Below, in pieces: positions 25,201 through 32,838 of a stretch of 39,404 nt of DNA. The notes under the pieces are model-generated. The model searched no databases, was not told the origin of the DNA, and was given only the letters and a program-made list of their open reading frames with translations. Within the stretch, counting starts at the first letter, position 1; every line of letters begins with the position of its first letter. The position numbers and the translations under genes were made by a program. Source of the stretch: an uncultured Eubacteriales bacterium (GTDB taxonomy: Bacteria; Bacillota; Clostridia; Oscillospirales; Acutalibacteraceae); contig CAKSSJ010000019.1 in the NCBI GenBank assembly GCA_934488615.1, forward strand, positions 1 to 39,404, written 5' to 3'.

Positions 25201-26328
25201 CATCTGAGTGCCGAGCTTGCGGCTTGCGCCGACGAACTTATCAAACGGCCACTTCGGGAACTTGACAACAACATAGTCAAGCGTAGGCTCAAAGCAGGCA
25301 CAGGTCTTGCCCGTGATGTCGTTTCTTATCTCGTCAAGAGTGTAGCCGAGTGCAATTTTGGTTGTAACCTTTGCAATGGGATAGCCAGTCGCCTTTGAAG
25401 CGAGAGCGGACGAACGGGAAACTCTCGGGTTGACCTCGATAACCGAATATTCAAAGCTCTCGGGATTGAGCGCAAACTGACAGTTACAGCCGCCCTCGAT
25501 GCCAAGCTCGGTGATAATATCAAGCGAAGCGGAACGGAGCATCTGATATTCCTTGTCCGAAAGCGTTACGGCAGGAGCGATAACGATACTGTCGCCTGTG
25601 TGAACGCCGACGGGGTCAAAATTTTCCATTGAGCAGACAGCGATAACGTTGCCTACGCTGTCACGCATTACCTCATACTCAATCTCTTTCCAACCGCCGA
25701 TGAAGCGTTCGACAAGGATCTGATTGATAGGGGAAAGCTCCAATCCGTTATATGCAATAATTCTTAATTCTTCTTCGTTGTAAACAACTCCGCCGCCTGC
25801 ACCGCCGAGTGTGAAAGCAGGACGGATGATTACGGGATAGCCGATTTCCGCCGCAATTTCTGCCGCTCGGTCAATGGTGTGTGCGATATCCGACGGAACG
25901 ACAGGCTGACCGATTTTGAGCATCGTGTCTCTGAAAAGCTGTCTGTCCTCCGCCTTGTCAATGGCTTCGGCATTCGTGCCGAGCAGCTTGACACCCATTC
26001 TTTCAAGATAGCCGTTCTGGGCGAGCTGCATTGCTATTGTAAGTCCCGTCTGTCCGCCGAGTCCCGCAAGGATAGAATCGGGATGCTCTTTTTCAATAAT
26101 TCTCTTTACGGTTTCCTGCGTCAGCGGCTCAAGATAAATCTCGTCCGCAAGCGCATTGTCCGTCATGATGGTTGCAGGGTTGGAATTGACAAGCACAACG
26201 TCAAGTCCTGCGTCCTTGAGAACGCGGCAAGCCTGAGCACCGGCATAGTCGAACTCAGCCGCCTGACCGATAACGATGGGACCCGAACCGATAACAAGTA
26301 CCTTTTTTATGTCTTTATTCAGCGGCAT
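22276..26328 (-). CDS. carB: Carbamoyl phosphate synthase large subunit fused to a DapF-like domain
   Basis: 1350 aa. Residues 1-1065 are a complete CarB: two ATP-grasp/carboxyphosphate halves (GSGPIVIGQAAEFDY near 14-28, GSGPIRIGQGIEFDY near 555) and the regulatory MGS-like domain (about 935-1055), which together make carbamoyl phosphate from ammonia, bicarbonate and 2 ATP. Residues 1071-1350 are a full-length diaminopimelate epimerase-like domain in the same frame, with GND (about 1081-1083), DRHYGIGGDG, TIGNPH and YER motifs. The second catalytic Cys is kept (Cys1293, LGCGTS), but the first is Ala1143 in LMAANSIRC where active DapF has MCGNxxRC. The domain is therefore probably not a normal epimerase. 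It overlaps carA by 14 bases. An internal ATG at 23118 has no RBS. Confidence 0.92.
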   Translation of the reverse strand: MPLNKDIKKVLVIGSGPIVIGQAAEFDYAGAQACRVLKDAGLDVVLVNSNPATIMTDNALADEIYLEPLTQETVKRIIEKEHPDSILAGLGGQTGLTIAMQLAQNGYLERMGVKLLGTNAEAIDKAEDRQLFRDTMLKIGQPVVPSDIAHTIDRAAEIAAEIGYPVIIRPAFTLGGAGGGVVYNEEELRIIAYNGLELSPINQILVERFIGGWKEIEYEVMRDSVGNVIAVCSMENFDPVGVHTGDSIVIAPAVTLSDKEYQMLRSASLDIITELGIEGGCNCQFALNPESFEYSVIEVNPRVSRSSALASKATGYPIAKVTTKIALGYTLDEIRNDITGKTCACFEPTLDYVVVKFPKWPFDKFVGASRKLGTQMKATGEVMSIAPSFEMAVMKAVRGAEISLETLNYNKFPEDMDVVERLHEQDDLRIFAVFKALKEGVSIEKIHEITMIDEWFLRKLKNLADYEKMLESGKLDKDYYEKGKKYGYKDSTILKMAGKLPEKTLDAVYKMVDTCGAEFKAETPYFYSTYDTDCESREIERGEKKRIIVLGSGPIRIGQGIEFDYSSVHCVWTLKELGYEVIIVNNNPETVSTDFDTADRLYFEPLNDEDVMNIIKVEKPVGVVVAFGGQTAIKLTKFLDENNIPILGTSAEGIDIAEDRERFDELLEKFGISRPKGQTIMDTEDAIRAANELEYPVLLRPSYVIGGQNMTIAYNDTDVKRYMDIILSQKIENPVLVDKYMMGTELEVDVISDGKDVLIPGIMEHIERAGVHSGDSIAVYPPYNILDSMIDKIVDISTKLALSLGTKGLVNIQYLIYRNELYVIEVNPRASRTIPYISKVTGVPMVELATKVMVGTKLTELGYGTGLYKIPPYVAIKVPVFSFEKLNDVNSELGPEMKSTGEVLGIGRTLNEALFKGLISAGFKVGHESTYHDKKYNGGVLISIHDKDKPEVISLAKKFADVGLKIYSTPNTGKLLQSAGFNAEIIEAFSDGKHVIEMLETGKIDYIVYTGSTAKSTIENFIKIHRRAVQLSICCLTSLDTANALCDILSSRFTQRNTELVDINHMRSERMRLGFTKMQATGNDDIYFNNMDKSIPSPESLTINFTDRHYGIGGDGVVLVEKSDVADAKMIVYNDDGTQTLMAANSIRCAAKFLYDNGIVPKTAMTIETNCGVKNVRLYSFNGEVRSAQVDIGKPDFDPASIPMKTDNYMIIDQPVDIGGEPVNISCVTIGNPHCIVFTDNIDNVDLNEFGDKIRNSDILPEYINTGIARMIDRNTIKLRCYERAVNGESLGCGTSAAAAVVIATEMGLCKKGEDVTVKMPGGDVVITYTDETILVNGDTRKVYEGIVEY

Positions 26329-27400
26329 TGTTTTTTCCTCCCATCATTGAAATAAACCTGTCAAACAGGAATCTGGTGTCCTTGGGGCCTGAGCATGCCT
26401 CGGGGTGGAACTGAACGGTAAACATCTGCTTACTGCGGTATTCAACGCCCTCGCAGGTGCCGTCGTTGGCATTTATAAAGCTCTGCCTTGAATAACGCTT
26501 GTCAAGGCTGTCCGCAACGACCGCATAGCCGTGATTTTGGCTTGAAATATATGTTCTGCCCGTTTCAAGCTGCTTTACAGGCTGGTTTACGCCTCTGTGG
26601 CCGTATTTTAGCTTCATTGTTTTTCCGCCCATTGAAAGAGCCGTGAGCTGATGGCCGAGACATATTCCGAAGATCGGGAATTTGCCGGCAAGCTCCTTTA
26701 TGTTTTCAATCGGAACGATGTTTTCTTCAGGGTCACCGGGACCGTTCGAGAGCATGATTCCGTCGGGATTTGTTTCGATGATATCCTCAGCAGGCGTGTC
26801 GTACGGATAGACCGTGACCTCACAGTCCCTTGCGACAAGCTCGCGGATTATGTTCTTCTTGGCACCGTAGTCGAGCAGGGCAACCTTATATTTCGCGCCC
26901 TCGTCCGATACCGTATATTTTTCCTTACAGCTTACACTCTTGACCGCGTCAACGATTCTGTAAGCCTTGATTTCGTCATAGTCGATATTGTCAACCGAGC
27001 TGACGATTTTTGCGTTCATAACGCCCTTTTCACGGATTATTCTCGTGATCTCACGTGTGTCAACACCGTAAACGCCGACTATTCCCTGCTTCTTGAGAAA
27101 GGTGTCGAGGTCATATTCCGTCCTGAAATTGGACGGCAGCTCGCACCACTCTCTGACAACGTAGCCGCTGACGTAGGACTTATCGCTTTCAAAGTCCTCC
27201 TCCATGATGCCGTAGTTGCCTATAAGGGGAAATGTCTGCATGACTATCTGTCCGTAATAGCTGGGGTCGGTGAGCGTTTCGATATATCCGCCCATACCTG
27301 TTGTAAAGACAAGCTCGCCGAGAGCTTCGCCCTCTGCGCCGAAGCTTTTGCCTTCAAAAATGTGTCCGTCTTCAAGTACAATGTAAACTTTTTTAATCAT
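26315..27400 (-). CDS. carA: Carbamoyl phosphate synthase small (glutaminase) subunit
   Basis: 361 aa glutamine amidotransferase that supplies ammonia to CarB. The class I triad is visible: Cys247 in GICLGHQ, His332 and Glu334 in VQFHPEACSGP. The N-terminal CPSase domain (VYIVLEDGHIFEGKSFG) is typical. The start overlaps the argF stop as ATGA, and the end overlaps carB by 14 bases, giving tight coupling of argF-carA-carB. Placement with argF, rather than with pyr genes, suggests an arginine-oriented CPSase, though it may supply pyrimidines too. Confidence 0.96.
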   Translation of the reverse strand: MIKKVYIVLEDGHIFEGKSFGAEGEALGELVFTTGMGGYIETLTDPSYYGQIVMQTFPLIGNYGIMEEDFESDKSYVSGYVVREWCELPSNFRTEYDLDTFLKKQGIVGVYGVDTREITRIIREKGVMNAKIVSSVDNIDYDEIKAYRIVDAVKSVSCKEKYTVSDEGAKYKVALLDYGAKKNIIRELVARDCEVTVYPYDTPAEDIIETNPDGIMLSNGPGDPEENIVPIENIKELAGKFPIFGICLGHQLTALSMGGKTMKLKYGHRGVNQPVKQLETGRTYISSQNHGYAVVADSLDKRYSRQSFINANDGTCEGVEYRSKQMFTVQFHPEACSGPKDTRFLFDRFISMMGGKNNAAE

Positions 27401-28380
27401 AATGTCGCCGCCATAACTGCTTTTATAGTGTGCATTCTGTTTTCTGCCTCTCTGAAAACGATTGAACGTTCGCTTTCAAAGACCTCGTCCGTGACCTCAA
27501 GAGCGTCACAGCCGAATCTTTCGCCGATCTCCTTGCCAACCTTTGTCTTATGGTCGTGGTAAGCGGGCAGACAGTGCATAAATACAACATCGTCTGCCGC
27601 CGCATCCATAAGTGCCTGATTGACCTGGTACGGCATAAGGTCGTCGATTCTTTCTTTCCAAACCTCCATCGGTTCGCCCATTGAAACCCAAACATCCGTA
27701 TAAATTACGTTTGCGTCCTTTACGGCCTCCGTGGGATTCTCGCTGAATTTAATTTCACAGCCGTTTTCCTTTGCAATCGCCTTGCAGGTGTCAACAAGGT
27801 CATGGTCGGGAAAATACTTCTTCGGTGCGCATGCGATGAAGTTGATGCCCATTTTAGCGCAGCCGACCATGAGTGAATTGCCCATATTGTACCTTGCGTC
27901 ACCCATGTAAACGAAGTTAATTCCCTTAAGATGACCGAACTGCTCCTTGATAGTCAGGAAATCGGCAAGAATCTGAGTCGGGTGAAATTCATTTGTAAGG
28001 CCGTTCCATACGGGAACGCTCGCATACTTTGCAAGCTCCTCAACAAGATCCTGACCGTAGCCGCGGTACTCGATGCCGTCAAACATGCCCGAGAGCACCC
28101 TCGCCGTGTCGGCTATGCTCTCCTTTTTGCCTATCTGCGAACCTTCGGCAAGATAGGTTGAGCCCATGCCGAGATCGTTAGCACCGACCTCAAAGCTGCA
28201 ACGCGTTCTTGTGCTTGTCTTTTCAAAGATAAGAGCAACATTCTTACCCTCGTGGATCCTGTGTGGAATTCCCGCTTTCTTCTTTGCTTTCAAATCAGCC
28301 GCAAGATCGACGAGATACTCGATCTCCTCGCTTGTGAAATCAAGCAGTTTAAGAAAATCTCTGCCTTTCAAATTAACCAT
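27397..28380 (-). CDS. argF: Ornithine carbamoyltransferase
   Basis: Joins carbamoyl phosphate and ornithine to give citrulline, 327 aa. The carbamoyl-phosphate site STRTR is at residues 56-60, the DVWVSMGEP segment and HCLPAYH motif bind ornithine. ATG at 28380 is selected because GGAGGGTGA precedes it by six bases; an extension to 28407 has no RBS and is atypical of the family. It has its own promoter immediately upstream and follows a terminator after argH, so argF-carA-carB is a separate transcription unit from argG-argH. Confidence 0.96.
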   Translation of the reverse strand: MVNLKGRDFLKLLDFTSEEIEYLVDLAADLKAKKKAGIPHRIHEGKNVALIFEKTSTRTRCSFEVGANDLGMGSTYLAEGSQIGKKESIADTARVLSGMFDGIEYRGYGQDLVEELAKYASVPVWNGLTNEFHPTQILADFLTIKEQFGHLKGINFVYMGDARYNMGNSLMVGCAKMGINFIACAPKKYFPDHDLVDTCKAIAKENGCEIKFSENPTEAVKDANVIYTDVWVSMGEPMEVWKERIDDLMPYQVNQALMDAAADDVVFMHCLPAYHDHKTKVGKEIGERFGCDALEVTDEVFESERSIVFREAENRMHTIKAVMAATL

Positions 28381-28398
28381 CGGTATCACCCTCCTATA

Positions 28399-28450
28399 AT
28401 TATACATTATTTAACAATTTTTTCAAATAGTTTTACAATATTTTCAAATA
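28399..28450 (-). promoter_or_regulatory. argF promoter with two tandem 16-base repeats
   Basis: TTGAAA (28421-28426) and TATAAT (28399-28404), 16 bases apart. TATTTGAAAAAATTGT (28414-28429) and TATTTGAAAATATTGT (28435-28450) repeat in tandem with a 21-base period, two helical turns, with the proximal copy over the -35 element. They suggest a regulator site, possibly ArgR, although they lack the classical ARG-box symmetry. Confidence 0.55.
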
Positions 28451-28458
28451 CTTAATTA

Positions 28459-28490
28459 GAACAAAAGGGCTGTTCATCAGGACAGCCCAA
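28459..28490 (-). terminator. Terminator after argH
   Basis: Minus-strand GGGCTGTCC, loop, AACAGCCC, then TTTTGTTCT. It separates argG-argH from argF-carA-carB. Confidence 0.88.
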
Positions 28491-28502
28491 ATATTTTTAA
28501 GT

Positions 28503-29873
28503 TTAAATATAATTTTCAACATACGCAATCTGCTTTTCAACGGATTCGGGACCCGTTCCGCCTGCCGAAATTCTCTTGGAGACGCAGGTTTCGAGAGAAA
28601 TCTCGGTAAAAAGATCCTCCTCAAACAAATCGCTGTACTTTTTGTAATCCTCAAGCGGCATTGTTTCAAGCACGAGACCGTTATCAATGCAATGAGCAAC
28701 GATCTGACCGACAAGCTTATATGCGCTTCTGAACGGAAGCCCCTTCTTAGCAAGGTAATCGGCAAGGTCGGTTGCGTTAATAAAGCCCTTTTGAGCCGCA
28801 GAATACATATTCTCCTTGATGACCTTCATTGTTTCAATCATCGGAGCAAAGACCTTAAGACACTGCTTAACTGTAGCAATGCTGTCAAATATGCACTCCT
28901 TGTCCTCCTGCATATCCTTGTTGTATGCAAGCGGAATACCCTTGAGAACAGTGAGCATTGTGAAAAGGTCGCCGTATACACGGCCCGTCTTGCCTCTGAC
29001 AAGCTCCGCCATATCGGGGTTTTTCTTCTGAGGCATGATGCTTGAGCCCGTCGTAAAGCTGTCGTCAAGCTCAATGAACTTAAACTCCCAGCTCGACCAA
29101 AGAATGATCTCCTCCGAAAAACGGGAAAGGTGCATCATGATCATTGCAAACGCACTCATCAGCTCAACGCAGAAATCCCTGTCGGAAACGCCGTCAATGC
29201 TGTTGAGTGTGATTCCGTCAAAGCCGAGCTGTTCGGCAACGAATTCACGGTTCGTATTGTATGTTGTACCGGAAAGGGCGCAGGAGCCGAGAGGGGAGTA
29301 GTTCATCCTCTTCATTGCGTCCTCAAGCCTTCCGATATCGCGAATAAACATCATAGCGTAAGCCAAAAGATGATGAGCAAAGGTTATCGGCTGAGCACGC
29401 TGAAGATGAGTATATCCGGGCAGAATCGTGTTTTTATTATCCTTTGCAACGGAAAGTATGGCCGCAAGCAGATTCTTGATAAGCGGAATAATCTCTTCCG
29501 TCTCGTCTCTGAGATAAAGACGGATATCAACGGCAACCTGATCGTTACGGCTTCTTGCAGTGTGAAGCTTCTTACCGACGTCGCCAATGCGCTTTGTCAG
29601 CTCAGACTCAACGAACATGTGAATATCCTCGGCGTCCATATCAAATTTAAGCGCACCGCTGTCAAGGTCGTCAAGTATCGACTGAAGTCCGGCAAGAATC
29701 TTGTCACAATCGTCGTCGGTGATGATCTTCTGCATTGCAAGCATTGTCGCATGCTTCATCGAGCCCGTTATATCCTGCTTATACATCTTGCAGTCAAAAT
29801 GGATCGACGAATTGAAATCATCGGCTTCCTTATTCAGTTCCTTGGCAAACCTGCCTGCCCACATCTTTTCCAT
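28503..29873 (-). CDS. argH: Argininosuccinate lyase
   Basis: Splits argininosuccinate to arginine and fumarate, 456 aa. The fumarase/aspartase-superfamily signature SSIMPQKKNPD is at residues 277-287. The N-terminus (MWAGRFAKELN) and the SRNDQV and THLQRAQP segments complete the fold. It follows argG by 28 bases. ATG at 29873 with GGAG about 12 bases upstream. Confidence 0.97.
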   Translation of the reverse strand: MEKMWAGRFAKELNKEADDFNSSIHFDCKMYKQDITGSMKHATMLAMQKIITDDDCDKILAGLQSILDDLDSGALKFDMDAEDIHMFVESELTKRIGDVGKKLHTARSRNDQVAVDIRLYLRDETEEIIPLIKNLLAAILSVAKDNKNTILPGYTHLQRAQPITFAHHLLAYAMMFIRDIGRLEDAMKRMNYSPLGSCALSGTTYNTNREFVAEQLGFDGITLNSIDGVSDRDFCVELMSAFAMIMMHLSRFSEEIILWSSWEFKFIELDDSFTTGSSIMPQKKNPDMAELVRGKTGRVYGDLFTMLTVLKGIPLAYNKDMQEDKECIFDSIATVKQCLKVFAPMIETMKVIKENMYSAAQKGFINATDLADYLAKKGLPFRSAYKLVGQIVAHCIDNGLVLETMPLEDYKKYSDLFEEDLFTEISLETCVSKRISAGGTGPESVEKQIAYVENYI

Positions 29874-29901
29874 AGCTTATAATTCTCCGAATATTTATTG
29901 A

Positions 29902-31131
29902 TTAGTCAAGACCGGCCTTTTTCTTCATCTTTGAATAAACCTTGGTCGGGAGACCGTAAAGGTTGATGAATCCTGCCGAATCAGCCTGGTTGTAAACCTC
30001 ATCCTCATCAAATGTTGCGATCTCGGGATCGTAGAGTGAGAACGGAGATGTTACGCCTGCGTTGATGATGTTGCCCTTGTAGAGCTTAACGTTTACGTCG
30101 CCTGTAACTGTTTTCTGGGTCTCCTTAACAAAAGCAAGGATAGCCTGAGTAAGCGGTGAATACCACTGAGCATTGTAAACAAGCTCGCCGAGCTTATGAC
30201 CAACAAGTGCCTTATAGTGCGAGGTTTCTTTATCAAGAGTGATTGTTTCAAGCATCTCATGAGCCTTGTAGAGGATCGTTCCGCCCGGAGTCTCATATAC
30301 GCCCCTTGACTTCATACCGACAAGTCTGTTTTCAACGATATCAAGAAGTCCGATGCCGTTTGCGCCGCCGAGCTCATTGAGCTTTGTAACAAGAGCTACG
30401 GAATCCATCTCAACTCCGTCGATAGCGGTCGGAACACCCTTTTCAAAGTGGATCTTTACATAGGTCGGCTTGTCCGGAGCCTGCTCGGGAGAAATACCCA
30501 TCTCAAGGAAGCCGGGCTTGTTATACTGCGGCTCGTTTGCCGGATCCTCAAGATCAAGACCTTCGTGAGAAAGATGCCAGATGTTCTTGTCCTTTGAGTA
30601 GTTGGTCTCTCTGTTTATCTTAAGAGGAACATTGTGTGCCTCTGCGTAGTCGATCTCCTCGTCACGGGACTTGATATCCCACTCTCTCCACGGAGCGATG
30701 ATCGTCATGTCGGGAGCGAAAGCCTTAATAGCAACCTCGAATCTTACCTGATCGTTGCCCTTACCTGTGCAGCCGTGGCAGATAGCGTCTGCGCCCTCTT
30801 TTTCGGCGATCTCGCAAAGTCTCTTTGCGATGATCGGACGGGCAAGAGCTGTACCGAGCGGATAGTTCTCATAAAGAGCGCCTGCCTGAACGCACGGGAA
30901 AGCAACCTCGTCAAGCATCTCCTTTGTGAGGTCCTCAACATAGAGCTTTGATGCGCCTGTCTTGAGAGCCTTCTCCTCAAGTCCTTCAAGCTCGCTTGCC
31001 TGACCTACGTTGCCCGAAACAGCGATTATCTCGGGATCGTTGTAGTTCTCCTTGAGCCACGGAATGATGATTGATGTATCAAGTCCGCCCGAGTAAGCGA
31101 GCACGATTTTTTTGATGTCCTTCTTATTCAT
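29902..31131 (-). CDS. argG: Argininosuccinate synthase
   Basis: Condenses citrulline and aspartate using ATP, 409 aa. The N-type ATP pyrophosphatase P-loop AYSGGLDTS is at residues 12-20. The start is ATG at 31131, with GGAGG upstream; reading further upstream to 31653 adds leader sequence without family similarity. It is the first gene of the argG-argH unit, behind an ARG-box-bearing promoter. Confidence 0.97.
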   Translation of the reverse strand: MNKKDIKKIVLAYSGGLDTSIIIPWLKENYNDPEIIAVSGNVGQASELEGLEEKALKTGASKLYVEDLTKEMLDEVAFPCVQAGALYENYPLGTALARPIIAKRLCEIAEKEGADAICHGCTGKGNDQVRFEVAIKAFAPDMTIIAPWREWDIKSRDEEIDYAEAHNVPLKINRETNYSKDKNIWHLSHEGLDLEDPANEPQYNKPGFLEMGISPEQAPDKPTYVKIHFEKGVPTAIDGVEMDSVALVTKLNELGGANGIGLLDIVENRLVGMKSRGVYETPGGTILYKAHEMLETITLDKETSHYKALVGHKLGELVYNAQWYSPLTQAILAFVKETQKTVTGDVNVKLYKGNIINAGVTSPFSLYDPEIATFDEDEVYNQADSAGFINLYGLPTKVYSKMKKKAGLD

Positions 31132-31175
31132 AATAATACCTCCGATATACAGCATTGTCTGTGTTTTATGCACAT

Positions 31176-31205
31176 ATATTAGCATATAATGTATATTTAT
31201 GCAAG
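31176..31205 (-). promoter_or_regulatory. argG promoter with ArgR (ARG box) operator
   Basis: TTGCAT (31199-31204), 17 bases, TAATAT (31176-31181). The 18-mer CTTGCATAAATATACATT (31188-31205 on the minus strand) matches the ARG-box consensus TNTGNATWWWWATNCANW at every defined position except the first. It covers the -35, as expected for arginine-dependent repression. Further TGCAT/ATGTA half-sites and the palindrome TGTATAATATACA (31336-31348) lie in the rest of the 380-base divergent region, which holds no gene. Confidence 0.75.
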
Positions 31206-31453
31206 CGTTTTTTTGCATTTTTATCCTTTTTGTATATCTGCACAACGATATTTCAAGTAAGCGGAATATTATATGCAAAATTACGAGTCGCCGCAACATG
31301 AGCGGAATACAATATGCAATGTATGCATTATTTGATGTATAATATACAGCAGGATTACAAACAGAAAGAGTTTTTGCAAGTGCTTTAATCGACGGATTTC
31401 GAGGCAAAAACACATATATATAATGTATAAGCTGTCGGTTTGACAAAATAAAA

Positions 31454-31482
31454 TTGACATTACAAAAAGTTGTTGATATAAT
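31454..31482 (+). promoter_or_regulatory. Consensus sigma-A promoter of the GHMP kinase gene
   Basis: TTGACA (31454-31459), 17 bases, TATAAT (31477-31482): a perfect consensus. It gives a leader of about 23 bases before ATG 31512 with RBS AGGAG, so strong expression is expected. Confidence 0.85.
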
Positions 31483-31511
31483 AAAATGCATAAAATGAGA
31501 GGAGCGATAAT

Positions 31512-32768
31512 ATGCCGCAAATTGCCGAAGATAAAGCGGAAAAGCGCATAGACAGCAATGCTTTGCCCGTCGGATATGATGAGAACGGAGCAGGTAAAAG
31601 GGCGAATGAGTGTTTCTTTGAAACCTATCTCCGCGAACCGATGTATAATGCATTTACTCCGTACAGAATTTGTCCTCTCGGTGCGCACAGCGACCATCAG
31701 CTCGGAAAAATCACGGGCTTTGCAATTGACAAGGGTATTCATATAGCATACAGCCCGAAGCAGAACGGCGTTATCGAAATCACTTCTCTTCAATTTCCGA
31801 AAAGGGCGCAGTGGCACATCAATGAAACTCCCTCGGAAAAGCAGAACGATTGGGCGGATCATCTGAGAGGCGCAACACTGGCATTGGCAAAGCGGTATCC
31901 GTTAAGAACGGGACTTTGCGCCGTAATTAACGGTGAGCTGCCTATCGGCGGACTTTCCTCATCGGCGGCGGTTATTATATCTTTTCTTTTTGCATTGTGC
32001 CATCTTAACAATATATCCCTGAAGCCTGCGGAGCTTATTTCGCTTTCGCAGGAGGCTGAGAACCGTTATGTCGGCGTATCAAGCGGCAAGCTTGACCAGT
32101 CCTGCGAGATCTATTGCAGAAAGGACAAGCTCTTATATATGGATATGAGAGACGATTCAAAGGAGCTTATTACTCCGCCCGAATCAATGAAGCCGTATGA
32201 ATTTGCAATATTTTTCAGCGGCATTGAACGCACGCTTACGGGTTCAAAGTTCAACATGCGCGTTGATGAGTGCAGAAGCGCGGCATATGCCTTGAAAGCG
32301 TTTTCGGGTATGGAATACGGCAAGTTTGAGGAGACTAATCTCCGCGATGTGCCGTATGAAACTTATCTTGAATATAAGGACAGGCTCCCCGTGACATGGG
32401 CAAAAAGAGCTGAGCACTGGTACACGGAATTTCACCGCGTCGAAGCAGGTGCCGAGGCTTGGAGAAGGGGAGATCTTGACGAGTTCGGCAGGCTTTCCTT
32501 TGAAAGCGGCTATTCCTCGATTCATAATTGGGAGACAGGCTCAGAGGAGCTTATCACACTTTATAACATTATGACGAAAACAGACGGTATTTACGGCGGA
32601 AGATTCTCGGGCGCAGGCTTCAAGGGCTGCTGTATGGCGCTGATCGACCCTGCGTATAAAGAGGAAATTCTTGAAACCGTTGAAAGAGAATATCTTCGGG
32701 TATTTCCGAAGCTCAAGGGAAAGTACAGTGCGCACATCTGCCACAGTGCTGACGGAGTGATATTATAA
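31512..32768 (+). CDS. GHMP-family sugar kinase, galacturonokinase-like
   Basis: 418 aa, cytosolic. The galactokinase-type motifs are present but altered: motif 1 reads YRICPLGAHSDHQ (51-63) where galactokinase has GRVNLIGEHTDY. The Glu contacting the sugar C6 hydroxyl is Ala58, while His59 and Asp61 remain. Motif 2 is LPIGGLSSSAA (143-153), the probable catalytic base is Asp195 (KLDQS), and motif 3 is GGRFSGAGFKGCC (362-374). As recalled, plant galacturonokinase carries a similar PLGAHIDHQ motif, so a uronic-acid kinase making galacturonate-1-phosphate is suggested. An ordinary galactokinase is less likely but not excluded. The next gene is a UDP-sugar epimerase, fitting a UDP-galacturonate route. 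Confidence 0.75.
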   Translation: MPQIAEDKAEKRIDSNALPVGYDENGAGKRANECFFETYLREPMYNAFTPYRICPLGAHSDHQLGKITGFAIDKGIHIAYSPKQNGVIEITSLQFPKRAQWHINETPSEKQNDWADHLRGATLALAKRYPLRTGLCAVINGELPIGGLSSSAAVIISFLFALCHLNNISLKPAELISLSQEAENRYVGVSSGKLDQSCEIYCRKDKLLYMDMRDDSKELITPPESMKPYEFAIFFSGIERTLTGSKFNMRVDECRSAAYALKAFSGMEYGKFEETNLRDVPYETYLEYKDRLPVTWAKRAEHWYTEFHRVEAGAEAWRRGDLDEFGRLSFESGYSSIHNWETGSEELITLYNIMTKTDGIYGGRFSGAGFKGCCMALIDPAYKEEILETVEREYLRVFPKLKGKYSAHICHSADGVIL

Positions 32769-32838
32769 TAATGTATATTTGTGTGTGAATTTTCCCGACA
32801 GATTTTAGAATAATATTGCAGAATAAGGAGCGATAATT

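Noticed and set aside
31132..31653. Upstream in-frame extension of argG
   Set aside because: ATG at 31131 has a good RBS and gives the usual start; the extension crosses the ARG box and the promoter.
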